A stretch of DNA of 64,000 nt from Glaciecola flavus (GTDB lineage Bacteria; Pseudomonadota; Gammaproteobacteria; Enterobacterales; Alteromonadaceae). Under the pieces are notes generated by a model. The model saw only the letters and a list, made by a program, of their open reading frames with translations, was not told where the DNA came from and ran no database searches. This document shows positions 7,182 through 15,604 of this stretch, piece by piece. Position 1 is the stretch's first letter. Every line of letters begins with the position of its first letter. The stretch covers positions 248,001 to 312,000 of the forward strand of contig NZ_JBHRSW010000005.1 of assembly GCF_042646125.1 (NCBI RefSeq), in the 5' to 3' direction. The position numbers were made by a program, and so were the translations under genes.

Positions 7182-10010
7182 CTATTTTATCGTGAGTGCG
7201 TCTTCGACCAACGCTTTCTGTTGTTGACTGTGGATTGCGGCGTACCCTACTGCTGGAGAAGCAGAGGCAGCACGTCCCGCATAAGTGAGTTTTGCACCTT
7301 TTGGAATTGATTCCCAAAAATGGTGTTGACTGCAATACCAAGCGCCTTGATTTTGTGGTTCTTCTTGGCACCAAACCCAATCTTTTACATGACTGTATTG
7401 CGCAAAAATTTCATTAATTTCTTGTTGCGGAAATGGGTATAACTGTTCTATTCGGATAATGGCAATATCTTTTTGCTCGCGCTTACGCCGCTCTTCCAAC
7501 AAATCGTAATAGACTTTACCGGAACACATCACCACACGTTTTACCTGTTGAGCATCAATTTCATCTATCTCTTCGATGACGTTGTGGAACACACCACTTG
7601 CTAACTCATCGATAGAGCTCACTGCTAGTGGATGACGCAAGAGTGATTTTGGTGACATCACAATTAAGGGTCTACGCATTGGACGCACCATTTGACGACG
7701 TAGCATAGAATAAACTTGAGCAGGGGTTGATGGTACACACACTTGCCAATTGTGATCAGCGCACATCTGTAGGAAGCGTTCAAGTCTAGCCGAGCTATGC
7801 TCAGGCCCTTGTCCTTCGTATCCATGCGGAAGTAATACAACTAAGCCGCACAAGCGCCCCCATTTTGCTTCACCTGAAGACAAAAATTGATCGAATACGA
7901 CCTGTGCACCGTTGGCGAAATCACCAAACTGGGCTTCCCATATTGTTAAGGTCGTTGGTTCGGCGGTGGCATAACCATATTCGAAGGCCATGACCGCTTC
8001 TTCAGACAGTACAGAGTCATATATTTCAAACTTACCCTGTTCCTCTGAAATATGCTGTAAAGGAATCAGTGTAGAAGCATCATCTTGATTGTGTAAAACC
8101 GCATGTCGGTGAAAGAAAGTACCCCTACCGGAATCTTGACCGGTGATACGGATATTTGTGCCCTCTGCTAACATAGACGCATAGGCTAGATTTTCTGCCA
8201 TTCCCCAATCGAGTAGTCGCTCCCCCGCTATCATTGATTTGCGGTCGTTATAAAGCTTATTGACCCTTGATTGCAAACGATACTTTTCCGGCACATTTGT
8301 AATGGCATGCCCCAGATTGACAATGGTATCTTTTGTTAATGTGGCGTTGTAATCCACATCCCAATCATGGCCAACAAAAGGACTCCAATCGACAGAATGC
8401 TCAGTCATGGGTCGCCATTCTTCAACAACACAGGCCCCATGATCCAAAGCCGCGCGATACTCAGTGACTAACTTGTCTATGTCATGCTGCTCGATGGTAC
8501 CCTCTGCGATCAATTGATCGGCGTATATTTGTCTAGGAACTGGGTGTTTCTTGATTTTTTGATACATTAACGGCTGCGTCGCATTTGGCTCGTCAGCTTC
8601 GTTGTGACCATGACGACGATAACACACGAGGTCAATTACGACATCGCGCTTAAATTTATTACGATAGTCCAAGGCTAATTTGGTCACGAAAATGACAGCT
8701 TCTGGATCATCAGCGTTAACGTGAAAAATAGGCGCTTGTACCATTTTCGCGATATCAGTGCAGTACTGGGTAGAACGCGTGTCTTCAGTTTTTGACGTGG
8801 TAAAGCCTACTTGGTTATTTACGACAATGCGAACTGTACCACCGACCGAGAAGCCTCGCGTTTGCGACATGTTAAATGTCTCTTGGACAACACCTTGACC
8901 CGCAATTGCAGAATCGCCATGCACAGTGATAGGTAAAACTAAAGAGCCATCTTTGCAGCCTCTTCTTTCAAGCCTAGCTCTGACTGAGCCTATCACCACA
9001 GGATTAACAATTTCCAAGTGGGAAGGGTTAAACGCTAGGGCTAAATGCACGTCTCCGCCTGAAGTTGCAAAGTCAGACGAGTAACCCGCATGGTATTTGA
9101 CATCCCCTGCTCCCAACGAGGCATCGTGCTTGCCAGAAAATTCGTCAAATAACACTGAGGGGTTTTTACCGAGTACATTTACCAGTACGTTTAAGCGACC
9201 GCGGTGAGCCATACCCAGTACAACTTCTTTTGCGCCAGCGGCCCCTGCTTCACTTATTAGAGACTTGAGCATTGGAATAAGCGAATCACCGCCTTCCAAG
9301 GAAAATCGTTTAGCTCCTGTAAACTTTGAGCCTAGATATTTTTCCATGCCGTCAGCAGCGATTAGACCTTTAAGAATTTTAATCTTGTCTTCACGCGCCA
9401 AAACTGGTTTGGCTTCTACGGATTCTATCCGATGTTGCAACCAACGTTTTTGCTCGGTATCCGTAATATGCATATATTCGGCGCCAATCGAGCCACAATA
9501 TGTGCGATTAAGTGACTTAAATAGATCACCAAGCTTTAACTTTTCGGCCTCTACCGCGTACGAGCCAAGGCTAAACATAGTATCAAAGTCAGCTTCACTT
9601 AAGTTGTGATGTGACAACTCCAGATCGCGTACGCGTTCTTGCTTCCACAACCCTAGTGGGTCTAAGTTTGCGTGCTGATGCCCTCTAAACCGGTAAGCAT
9701 TGATTAACTGCAGAACTTTGACTTGTCTCTCGTCAGAGGGCGTATCACCTGATGCAATATTGCCGTTTCCAGCACGAGCAAGAGGCCCCAATGCGGCCAT
9801 CTTCTTAAAATCGTCGCGAATAATAGAATGATTGGATTCAACAGCAACACCATCGACTTTGGGGAGGTCATCAAATATTTGTCGCCAGTTTTCAGGAATA
9901 TTTTGCGGGTTATCAAGATAAGCTTCGTATAACTCTTCAACATATGCAGCATTTCCGCCAGCCATATGGGAAGAATCCCACCACGCTTTCATCGCGCTAT
10001 TTTGCATCAT
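7182..10010 (-). CDS. sucA: 2-oxoglutarate dehydrogenase E1 component
   Basis: Thiamine-diphosphate E1 that decarboxylates 2-oxoglutarate and succinylates the SucB lipoyl arms. At 942 residues it matches the family (E. coli 933). It shows the N-terminal E2-binding stretch with YVEELYEAYLDNPQNIPENW, MAHRGRLNVLVNVLGK, HGDSAIAGQGVVQETFNMS, and the cofactor region around HVNADDPEAV and RRHGHNEADEP. The transketolase-like C-terminal half includes YGYATAEP and PHGYEGQGPEHSSARLERFLQ. Two consecutive ATG codons sit at the start; AAGG lies 4 nt before the first. A terminator separates it from sdhB, so it should have its own promoter. Confidence 0.97.
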   Translation of the reverse strand: MMQNSAMKAWWDSSHMAGGNAAYVEELYEAYLDNPQNIPENWRQIFDDLPKVDGVAVESNHSIIRDDFKKMAALGPLARAGNGNIASGDTPSDERQVKVLQLINAYRFRGHQHANLDPLGLWKQERVRDLELSHHNLSEADFDTMFSLGSYAVEAEKLKLGDLFKSLNRTYCGSIGAEYMHITDTEQKRWLQHRIESVEAKPVLAREDKIKILKGLIAADGMEKYLGSKFTGAKRFSLEGGDSLIPMLKSLISEAGAAGAKEVVLGMAHRGRLNVLVNVLGKNPSVLFDEFSGKHDASLGAGDVKYHAGYSSDFATSGGDVHLALAFNPSHLEIVNPVVIGSVRARLERRGCKDGSLVLPITVHGDSAIAGQGVVQETFNMSQTRGFSVGGTVRIVVNNQVGFTTSKTEDTRSTQYCTDIAKMVQAPIFHVNADDPEAVIFVTKLALDYRNKFKRDVVIDLVCYRRHGHNEADEPNATQPLMYQKIKKHPVPRQIYADQLIAEGTIEQHDIDKLVTEYRAALDHGACVVEEWRPMTEHSVDWSPFVGHDWDVDYNATLTKDTIVNLGHAITNVPEKYRLQSRVNKLYNDRKSMIAGERLLDWGMAENLAYASMLAEGTNIRITGQDSGRGTFFHRHAVLHNQDDASTLIPLQHISEEQGKFEIYDSVLSEEAVMAFEYGYATAEPTTLTIWEAQFGDFANGAQVVFDQFLSSGEAKWGRLCGLVVLLPHGYEGQGPEHSSARLERFLQMCADHNWQVCVPSTPAQVYSMLRRQMVRPMRRPLIVMSPKSLLRHPLAVSSIDELASGVFHNVIEEIDEIDAQQVKRVVMCSGKVYYDLLEERRKREQKDIAIIRIEQLYPFPQQEINEIFAQYSHVKDWVWCQEEPQNQGAWYCSQHHFWESIPKGAKLTYAGRAASASPAVGYAAIHSQQQKALVEDALTIK

Positions 10011-10118
10011 TTAGCCTTGATCTTTGTTGATTACTATATTGTATTCTAAGTAGTTTTCTTTTTAAATCTTACACAGCCATATCGGCAGCATTTTTTTACA
10101 CTTTATTTGTTCAATTGC

Positions 10119-10153
10119 AAAAAAAATAGCCATCCACACTTGGATAGCTATTT
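10119..10153 (-). terminator. Intrinsic terminator after sdhB
   Basis: Read leftward: stem AAATAGCTATCC / GGATGGCTATTT with a 6-nt loop and one G-U pair, followed by a run of eight T. On the plus strand this is the A-run at 10119-10126. It lies 41 nt past the sdhB stop and separates sdhCDAB from sucABCD transcription. Confidence 0.85.
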
Positions 10154-10194
10154 CATTTGTCAAATTAATCTGTTGAACAAGCTACTAATTCCAA

Positions 10195-10905
10195 TTACAT
10201 TGCTCTTTGAAGTAGCATTGACTTTATCTGACCAATGGCTTTAGTTGGATTTAGCCCCTTAGGACAAACACTCACGCAGTTCATGATACTGTGGCAACGG
10301 AACACACTGAACGCATCATCGAGATCACCAAGACGTTCGTCAGTCGCCGTGTCACGACTATCTATCAAGAAGCGATACGCATGTAACAAACCAGCTGGTC
10401 CGATAAATTTATCGGGGTTCCACCAGAATGACGGGCAAGATGTTGAACAGCAGGCACAAAGAATACATTCGTATAAGCCATCTAACTTCGCGCGTTCTTC
10501 TGGCGACTGTAAATGTTCTCTTGCCGGCGGCTGCTTGGCATCATTGATCAAATAAGGTTTGATCTTTTCATACTGCGTGTAGAACTGAGTCATATCGACA
10601 ACAAGGTCTCTTACTACCGGTAAGCCTGGTAGAGGACGTACAACGATTTTGCCTGAGCCCAAAGCAGAGATAGGCGTGATACAAGCTAGACCATTTTTGC
10701 CGTTCATATTGACGCCGTCAGAGCCACAAACGCCCTCACGACATGAACGTCTAAACGACAAGGTAGGATCTTGCTCTTTTAGCGCCAACAGTGCATCAAG
10801 CACCATCATATCCTGCCCTTCTTCGACTTCTAGGGTATAGTCCTGCATATGGGGTGCATCATCCACATCAGGATTGTATCGGTATATCGAAAAGTTTAAT
10901 TGCAT
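10195..10905 (-). CDS. sdhB: Succinate dehydrogenase iron-sulfur subunit
   Basis: Electron-transfer subunit of complex II with three Fe-S clusters. The 236 residues carry the [2Fe-2S] motif SCREGVCGSDGVNMNGKNG near 55-75, the [4Fe-4S] motif CILCACCSTSCP near 148-159 and the [3Fe-4S] motif CHSIMNCVSVCPKGLNP near 205. All cluster cysteines are present. It lies 14 nt downstream of sdhA and is the last gene of the sdh operon, before the intrinsic terminator. Confidence 0.97.
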   Translation of the reverse strand: MQLNFSIYRYNPDVDDAPHMQDYTLEVEEGQDMMVLDALLALKEQDPTLSFRRSCREGVCGSDGVNMNGKNGLACITPISALGSGKIVVRPLPGLPVVRDLVVDMTQFYTQYEKIKPYLINDAKQPPAREHLQSPEERAKLDGLYECILCACCSTSCPSFWWNPDKFIGPAGLLHAYRFLIDSRDTATDERLGDLDDAFSVFRCHSIMNCVSVCPKGLNPTKAIGQIKSMLLQRAM

Positions 10906-10919
10906 ATTGACTACTCCCC

Positions 10920-12692
10920 TTAGTATGTGCGCGCTTTAGGAGGGAATGCCTCTCTGATTTTCGGCGACATATTTACATCTCGCTTACGCATAGATTCTGT
11001 TTCTGGCATGTATATAGAGTGACACAGCCAGTTTTCATCATCACGCTCAGGGAAATCAAAACGACTGTGCGCACCGCGACTTTCGGTTCTGAAGTTTGCA
11101 GCAACGGCTGTGCTATATGCAGTTTCCATCAAGTTGTCGAGCTCTAAACACTCTATACGTTGTGTATTGAAGTCACTGCTCTTATCATCAAGACGCGCAT
11201 GCTTCAGTCTCTCTCGTATTTCCGACAACTCTTTGAGTCCTTCGGCCATAGCATCGCCTTCTCTGAATACCGAGAAGTTGAGTTGCATACACTGTTGCAT
11301 GTCTTTTTTAATTTGGACGGGGTCTTCTCCCTTGCCTTTTTCTGACGATTCCCATCTATTGAAACGGGACATAGCAGCATCCAGATCGCTTTCTGAAGCG
11401 TCAGACTTCACATCAATTTCATCTAGACTTTGCCCTAGATGTAGTCCGGTCGCTCGGCCAAATACGACTAAATCAAGCAGTGAGTTTCCGCCTAGCCTGT
11501 TGGCGCCGTGTACAGATACACATGCAATTTCACCACAGGCAAATAATCCTTCGAGTGGTTTTTCGTTACCTTCTGCATCGACAGTGATAACCTGACCGTC
11601 CACATTAGTGGGTATTCCGCCCATCATGTAATGGCAAGTTGGTATTACCGGTATTGGCTCTTTAACAGGATCAACATGCGCAAAGGTTCTGGACAACTCC
11701 AATATGCCTGGCAAACGGGATTCAAGTACTTCTTTACCCAAGTGATCTAATTTGAGTTTAATGTGTGTACCCCAAGGACCTTCACATCCACGGCCTTCTC
11801 GAATTTCTGTCATCATTGAACGCGCGACTACGTCTCGTCCAGCAAGATCTTTGGCATTCGGCGCGTAACGCTCCATAAAGCGCTCGCCATCTTTATTGAG
11901 TAGATACCCGCCCTCGCCACGACAACCTTCTGTCACCAGTGTACCTGCGCCAGCAATACCGGTTGGGTGGAACTGCCACATTTCCATGTCTTGTACCGGT
12001 GCACCAGCACGCAATGCCATACCCACACCGTCACCCGTGTTAATATGAGCGTTTGTTGTAGACGCATAAATACGTCCTGCGCCACCTGTCGCTAATACGA
12101 CTGCTTTAGATTTGAAGTAAACAACTTCGCCAGTTTCAATGTCAATAGCCGTACAACCGACAACTTGACCTTGCTGGTTTTTAACTAAATCAAGCGCATA
12201 CCATTCACTAAATACGGTCGTTTTATTTTTTACGTTTTGCTGATACAGCAGATGAAGCAAGGCATGGCCTGTTCTGTCAGCAGCAGCTGCAGTTCGCGCG
12301 GCTTGTTCACCGCCAAAATTTTTTGATTGACCACCAAATGGACGCTGATACACTTTACCGTTTTCGAAGCGAGAAAACGGCAGACCCATGTTTTCCATTT
12401 CAATGATGGCTTCTGGTCCAGTTTTACACATGTATTCGATTGCTTCTTGATCACCGATGTAATCAGAGCCTTTTACTGTGTCATACATGTGCCATTCCCA
12501 ATTGTCTTCATGGCTATTGCCCAAGGCAACAGTAATGCCACCCTGTGCAGAAACAGTATGAGAACGTGTTGGGAAAACTTTTGATAACAATGCGCAAGTC
12601 TTGCCGGATTCTGAAATTTGCAGTGCCGCTCGCATTCCTGCGCCGCCGGCACCGATGACAACTGCGTCAAATTCATGTACTGGTAATGTCAT
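10920..12692 (-). CDS. sdhA: Succinate dehydrogenase flavoprotein subunit
   Basis: Catalytic FAD subunit of complex II, oxidising succinate to fumarate. The protein begins MTLPVHEFDAVVIGAGGAGM with a dinucleotide-binding glycine motif. The covalent FAD histidine is in RSHTVSAQGGI, and the active-site region includes QFHPTG and the catalytic Arg/His segment around HYMMGGIPTN. The start at 12692 gives 590 residues, fits the family, leaves one base between the sdhD stop and the ATG, and has GGGGTG upstream. A start 10 codons earlier would overlap sdhD by 29 nt and is unlikely. Confidence 0.97.
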   Translation of the reverse strand: MTLPVHEFDAVVIGAGGAGMRAALQISESGKTCALLSKVFPTRSHTVSAQGGITVALGNSHEDNWEWHMYDTVKGSDYIGDQEAIEYMCKTGPEAIIEMENMGLPFSRFENGKVYQRPFGGQSKNFGGEQAARTAAAADRTGHALLHLLYQQNVKNKTTVFSEWYALDLVKNQQGQVVGCTAIDIETGEVVYFKSKAVVLATGGAGRIYASTTNAHINTGDGVGMALRAGAPVQDMEMWQFHPTGIAGAGTLVTEGCRGEGGYLLNKDGERFMERYAPNAKDLAGRDVVARSMMTEIREGRGCEGPWGTHIKLKLDHLGKEVLESRLPGILELSRTFAHVDPVKEPIPVIPTCHYMMGGIPTNVDGQVITVDAEGNEKPLEGLFACGEIACVSVHGANRLGGNSLLDLVVFGRATGLHLGQSLDEIDVKSDASESDLDAAMSRFNRWESSEKGKGEDPVQIKKDMQQCMQLNFSVFREGDAMAEGLKELSEIRERLKHARLDDKSSDFNTQRIECLELDNLMETAYSTAVAANFRTESRGAHSRFDFPERDDENWLCHSIYMPETESMRKRDVNMSPKIREAFPPKARTY

Positions 12693-12693
12693 G

Positions 12694-13041
12694 CTATACA
12701 CCCCACAAAACAAATAATCCAACCGCTACATAAGCAAAAGCGATCAGGTTTAAAACATATTGCAACACCATGCGCAAGCGAGGGGCTTTTACATAATCAG
12801 TAAGTACTTGCCACATACCTATTCTGACGTGAAGCAAAATAGCAACTAAAGTGGCTAGCGTGAAAGCTTTCATGTAAACAGAGGCGAACACTTCTTGCCA
12901 TTGCGCATAGGTATCCAATGGGTGGCTACAAAAGACATAAAGCATGTAAATTGTAAACGCAAAAATGATCGCTGCACTCGCTCTGAGCGTGACGTAGTCT
13001 TGGATACCGTTTCGTTTAATACCCGCTTGATTAGTTACCAT
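12694..13041 (-). CDS. sdhD: Succinate dehydrogenase membrane anchor subunit
   Basis: A 115-residue hydrophobic anchor with three membrane spans: ASAAIIFAFTIYMLYVFC, then the segment with LATLVAILLHVRIGMWQVLTDYV, then NLIAFAYVAVGLFVLWGV. The H in LLHVRIGMWQVLTDY is the expected position for the heme b or quinone-site contact. The start is set at ATG 13041, which overlaps the sdhC stop by 7 nt (ATGGTAA) and gives the usual family length. A frame extension further upstream lies inside sdhC and lacks support. Confidence 0.92.
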   Translation of the reverse strand: MVTNQAGIKRNGIQDYVTLRASAAIIFAFTIYMLYVFCSHPLDTYAQWQEVFASVYMKAFTLATLVAILLHVRIGMWQVLTDYVKAPRLRMVLQYVLNLIAFAYVAVGLFVLWGV

Positions 13042-13409
13042 ACCACCACCCCAATCAATACTGTAAGTACAAGCCAAGCACCAATAGCAATATTCGCGCT
13101 CAACGCTCCTGAAGATAATTCTTCCCAATATCCCATATCCATAATCACATGGCGAATACCGCCAATAATATGGTAAGCAAGTGCTGATAAGGTTCCGATA
13201 ATAACAAACTTACCGAAACCACTTTGCATCACATCTTTGACGTACAAAAATCCATTTTCTGACGATAAGGATGTTGCCCATGCCCATAAGACAAAAAGAA
13301 GTGCGAAGAACATCGCGACACCGGTAATTCGATGCAAAATGGAAGCCCTACCTGCTGCAGGGAGCTTTATCGTAGTTAGGTCTAGATTTACTGGTCTTTG
13401 TTTTTTCAC
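13035..13409 (-). CDS. sdhC: Succinate dehydrogenase cytochrome b556 subunit
   Basis: A 124-residue membrane anchor and heme b subunit of complex II, three spans. The N-terminus MKKQRPVNLDLTTIKLPAAG and SILHRITGVAMFF match the SdhC signature. AYHIIGGIRHVIMDMG carries the heme-ligand histidine region. First gene of sdhCDAB, transcribed away from gltA across a 430-bp control region. Confidence 0.95.
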   Translation of the reverse strand: MKKQRPVNLDLTTIKLPAAGRASILHRITGVAMFFALLFVLWAWATSLSSENGFLYVKDVMQSGFGKFVIIGTLSALAYHIIGGIRHVIMDMGYWEELSSGALSANIAIGAWLVLTVLIGVVVW

Positions 13410-13839
13410 AATAAAAAGCCTGTGGTTGGATCTATTAAATACAATACGGATAAACGCAATCTGTATTCAAACTTTGCTAATATTTACTGAACATTCAGCA
13501 AATAAATATGTTAATCAAATGTGAAATATTAAATTTTATATTAACACAAATAACCCTTACTTTTCAGTGGGTTCGAAATATACCAACCCACGCCCTGCAT
13601 ATCAACGAATTGTTACAAGAATAATGCGGGTATGCGCGATACAAGTGTAAAGTGTTATATCCATATATTTTATTAAGAATAAATATCGAACAGAAATGCA
13701 TTTAAATTGACTTCCTGCAACAATACCAGTAAAAATATCGACACTTTTCCCACCAATGTGAACAATTTGCCAACAAAATTAAACAAATTTCACATTTAAT
13801 CCGTTTAACACGGAGTTCATTTAACTAGGAGAGTAATGC
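13410..13839. promoter_or_regulatory. Divergent sdhC/gltA control region
   Basis: 430 bp of AT-rich DNA without a gene. It holds TGTTA-N6-TGTGA at 13509-13524 and a facing TTAACA at 13541-13546, which resemble the direct-repeat units of ArcA sites; in E. coli the same genes are ArcA-repressed. AATGTGAA (13755-13762) and TTCACATT (13789-13796) form an inverted repeat just before gltA. AGGAGAG precedes the gltA ATG. I could not fix a promoter for either gene with confidence. The ArcA link is inference from motif and gene identity. Confidence 0.45.
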
Positions 13840-15120
13840 ATGTCAAACGATACTGCCAAGCTGATAGTCGGTGACAAAGAAGTCGAGTTACCCATTCTTG
13901 AAGGTACCGAGGGTCACTCGGTTATCGATGTAAGAAGTTTAGGTGCCAACGGGTACTTTACCTTTGACCCCGGCTTCATGGCGACAGGATCATGTGAATC
14001 GGCAATTACGTTTATTGACGGCGCGAAGGGCGTTTTATTGCACCGCGGATTTTCAATAGAAGACCTCGCTCGTGACGCAGACTACCTTGAAGTTTGTCAT
14101 ATGCTTCTTCACGGCGAAGCCCCATCTTCTGAACAGTACAAAGAGTTTAAAGAAACCATCACCCGCCATACCATGGTGCATGAACAAATCAATATGTTCT
14201 TTCACGGGTTCAGAAACGATTCTCACCCGATGGCAATGTTGTGTGGCACAGTAGGTGCGCTATCTTCTTTCTATCACAGCGACTTGGATGTATCGAATCC
14301 CGAGCAACGCAAACGTTCAGCTCATCGTTTGATTGCTAAAATGCCCACGCTAGTAGCCATGTGTTACAAGTACAACATTGGTCAACCTTTTGTTTATCCT
14401 CGAAACGATTTGAGCTATGCCGGTAACTTCTTGAACATGATGTTCTCCGTGCCTGCTGAAGAGTACAAAATTAGCCCAGCGGTTGAGCGGGCTATGGATC
14501 GTATATTTACGCTGCACGCTGATCACGAACAAAATGCGTCAACATCAACTGTTCGTTTGGCAGGTTCCTCAGGTGCGAATCCTTATGCGTGTATTGCGGC
14601 TGGTGTCGCGTCGTTATGGGGCCCTGCTCACGGTGGTGCTAACGAGGCCTGCCTAACCATGCTTGAGGAAATTGGCTCCGTTGACCGTATTCCAGAATTC
14701 ATTGCCCGAGCAAAAGACAAAAATGATCCATTCCGTTTAATGGGCTTTGGTCACCGTGTTTATAAAAACTACGACCCTCGTGCGACAGTCATGCGTGAAA
14801 GCTGTCATGAAGTATTGGCAGAGTTAAAGGTCGACAATCCGCTGCTTGAAGTCGCTATGGAACTTGAGCGTATCGCATTAAGCGACCCTTATTTTGCCGA
14901 GAAAAAATTATTCCCTAATGTTGATTTTTACTCTGGTATCGTCCTAAGTGCCATTGGTATACCAACAAATATGTTTACTTGTATTTTTGCACTTGCACGT
15001 ACTGTTGGTTGGATTTCACACTGGCATGAAATGATGAGTCAGCCTGGCCAAAAAATTGGTCGTCCTCGTCAGTTATATACGGGTGAAACGAAAAGAGATT
15101 ACGTACCTATCGAAAAATAG
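13840..15120 (+). CDS. gltA: Citrate synthase (type II)
   Basis: Condenses oxaloacetate and acetyl-CoA, the entry step of the TCA cycle. The 426 residues match the hexameric, NADH-regulated gammaproteobacterial type (E. coli 427). The N-terminal domain starts MSNDTAKLIVGDKEVELPIL. Catalytic residues are visible in GPAHGGANEA near 263 (His), GFGHRVYKNYDPRA near 305 (His) and NVDFYSGI near 362 (Asp). AGGAGAG precedes the ATG. Divergent from sdhCDAB and followed by a hairpin. Confidence 0.98.
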   Translation: MSNDTAKLIVGDKEVELPILEGTEGHSVIDVRSLGANGYFTFDPGFMATGSCESAITFIDGAKGVLLHRGFSIEDLARDADYLEVCHMLLHGEAPSSEQYKEFKETITRHTMVHEQINMFFHGFRNDSHPMAMLCGTVGALSSFYHSDLDVSNPEQRKRSAHRLIAKMPTLVAMCYKYNIGQPFVYPRNDLSYAGNFLNMMFSVPAEEYKISPAVERAMDRIFTLHADHEQNASTSTVRLAGSSGANPYACIAAGVASLWGPAHGGANEACLTMLEEIGSVDRIPEFIARAKDKNDPFRLMGFGHRVYKNYDPRATVMRESCHEVLAELKVDNPLLEVAMELERIALSDPYFAEKKLFPNVDFYSGIVLSAIGIPTNMFTCIFALARTVGWISHWHEMMSQPGQKIGRPRQLYTGETKRDYVPIEK

Positions 15121-15129
15121 TGCGAACAA

Positions 15130-15163
15130 GCTTGGGTAGTATCTGCATTGATGCTACCCAAGC
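15130..15163 (+). terminator. Hairpin after gltA
   Basis: GCTTGGGTAG (15130-15139) pairs with CTACCCAAGC (15154-15163), extended inside by ATC/GAT across one G-T position. It begins 10 nt past the gltA stop. The tail ATTTCAG has only a short T-run, so it may act as an mRNA-end stabiliser as well as a terminator. Confidence 0.65.
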
Positions 15164-15183
15164 ATTTCAGGTTTATCATATTT

Positions 15184-15600
15184 ATGCCAATTTCAGCAAA
15201 AGTACTCGCTTATCTAGGTTTAATACCATTCATTGGCATCCCCATACTCATATTTTCTGAATTACTTTCTGCCTACTCGGGCTATGTTTATTTTGTACAA
15301 TACTCTGCGATTATTCTGTCTTTTTTTGGCGGAATTCATTGGTATGACGCACTCCAAAAAAAACGAACTAATCACCAACTTTATGTATCGATGGCGCCAA
15401 GTATCGTAGCTTGGGGAGCGTTAATATTTTTAGAGGGCAGCATGTTGCTGAGCGTGCTTTCAATCGCGTATATTGCAATACTGATGTACGACAAGTACAA
15501 CCTAGAATTAGAAAGGCAAGTCGTAATCGAATATACCTTTCTAAGAATAGTGCTGACAACATTAGTGGTACTGTGTCATTTTTTAATGGTGTTAATCTAA
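15184..15600 (+). CDS. DUF3429 membrane protein
   Basis: A small polytopic inner-membrane protein matching DUF3429: MPISAKVLAYLGLIPFIGIP, then YVYFVQYSAIILSFFGGIHW with the conserved GGIHW element, then two further spans. Start taken at ATG 15184 (138 residues); earlier ATG codons lie inside the gltA terminator hairpin and are unlikely. The ribosome site is poor. No function is established for the family. It converges on the phosphomannomutase gene with 4 nt between stops. Confidence 0.7.
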   Translation: MPISAKVLAYLGLIPFIGIPILIFSELLSAYSGYVYFVQYSAIILSFFGGIHWYDALQKKRTNHQLYVSMAPSIVAWGALIFLEGSMLLSVLSIAYIAILMYDKYNLELERQVVIEYTFLRIVLTTLVVLCHFLMVLI

Positions 15601-15604
15601 GCCA

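Noticed and set aside
6268..7227. Long open frame (319 codons) on the plus strand
   Set aside because: It lies antisense to sucB, is low-complexity Ser/Thr/Ala-rich and reflects the Ala-rich codon pattern of the lipoyl linkers; sucB is certain.
12692..12722. Longer sdhA start ten codons upstream
   Set aside because: It would overlap sdhD by 29 nt and add residues absent from SdhA; ATG 12692 has a ribosome site.
15148..15183. Upstream ATG codons for the DUF3429 gene
   Set aside because: They fall inside the gltA 3' hairpin and encode residues outside the family.
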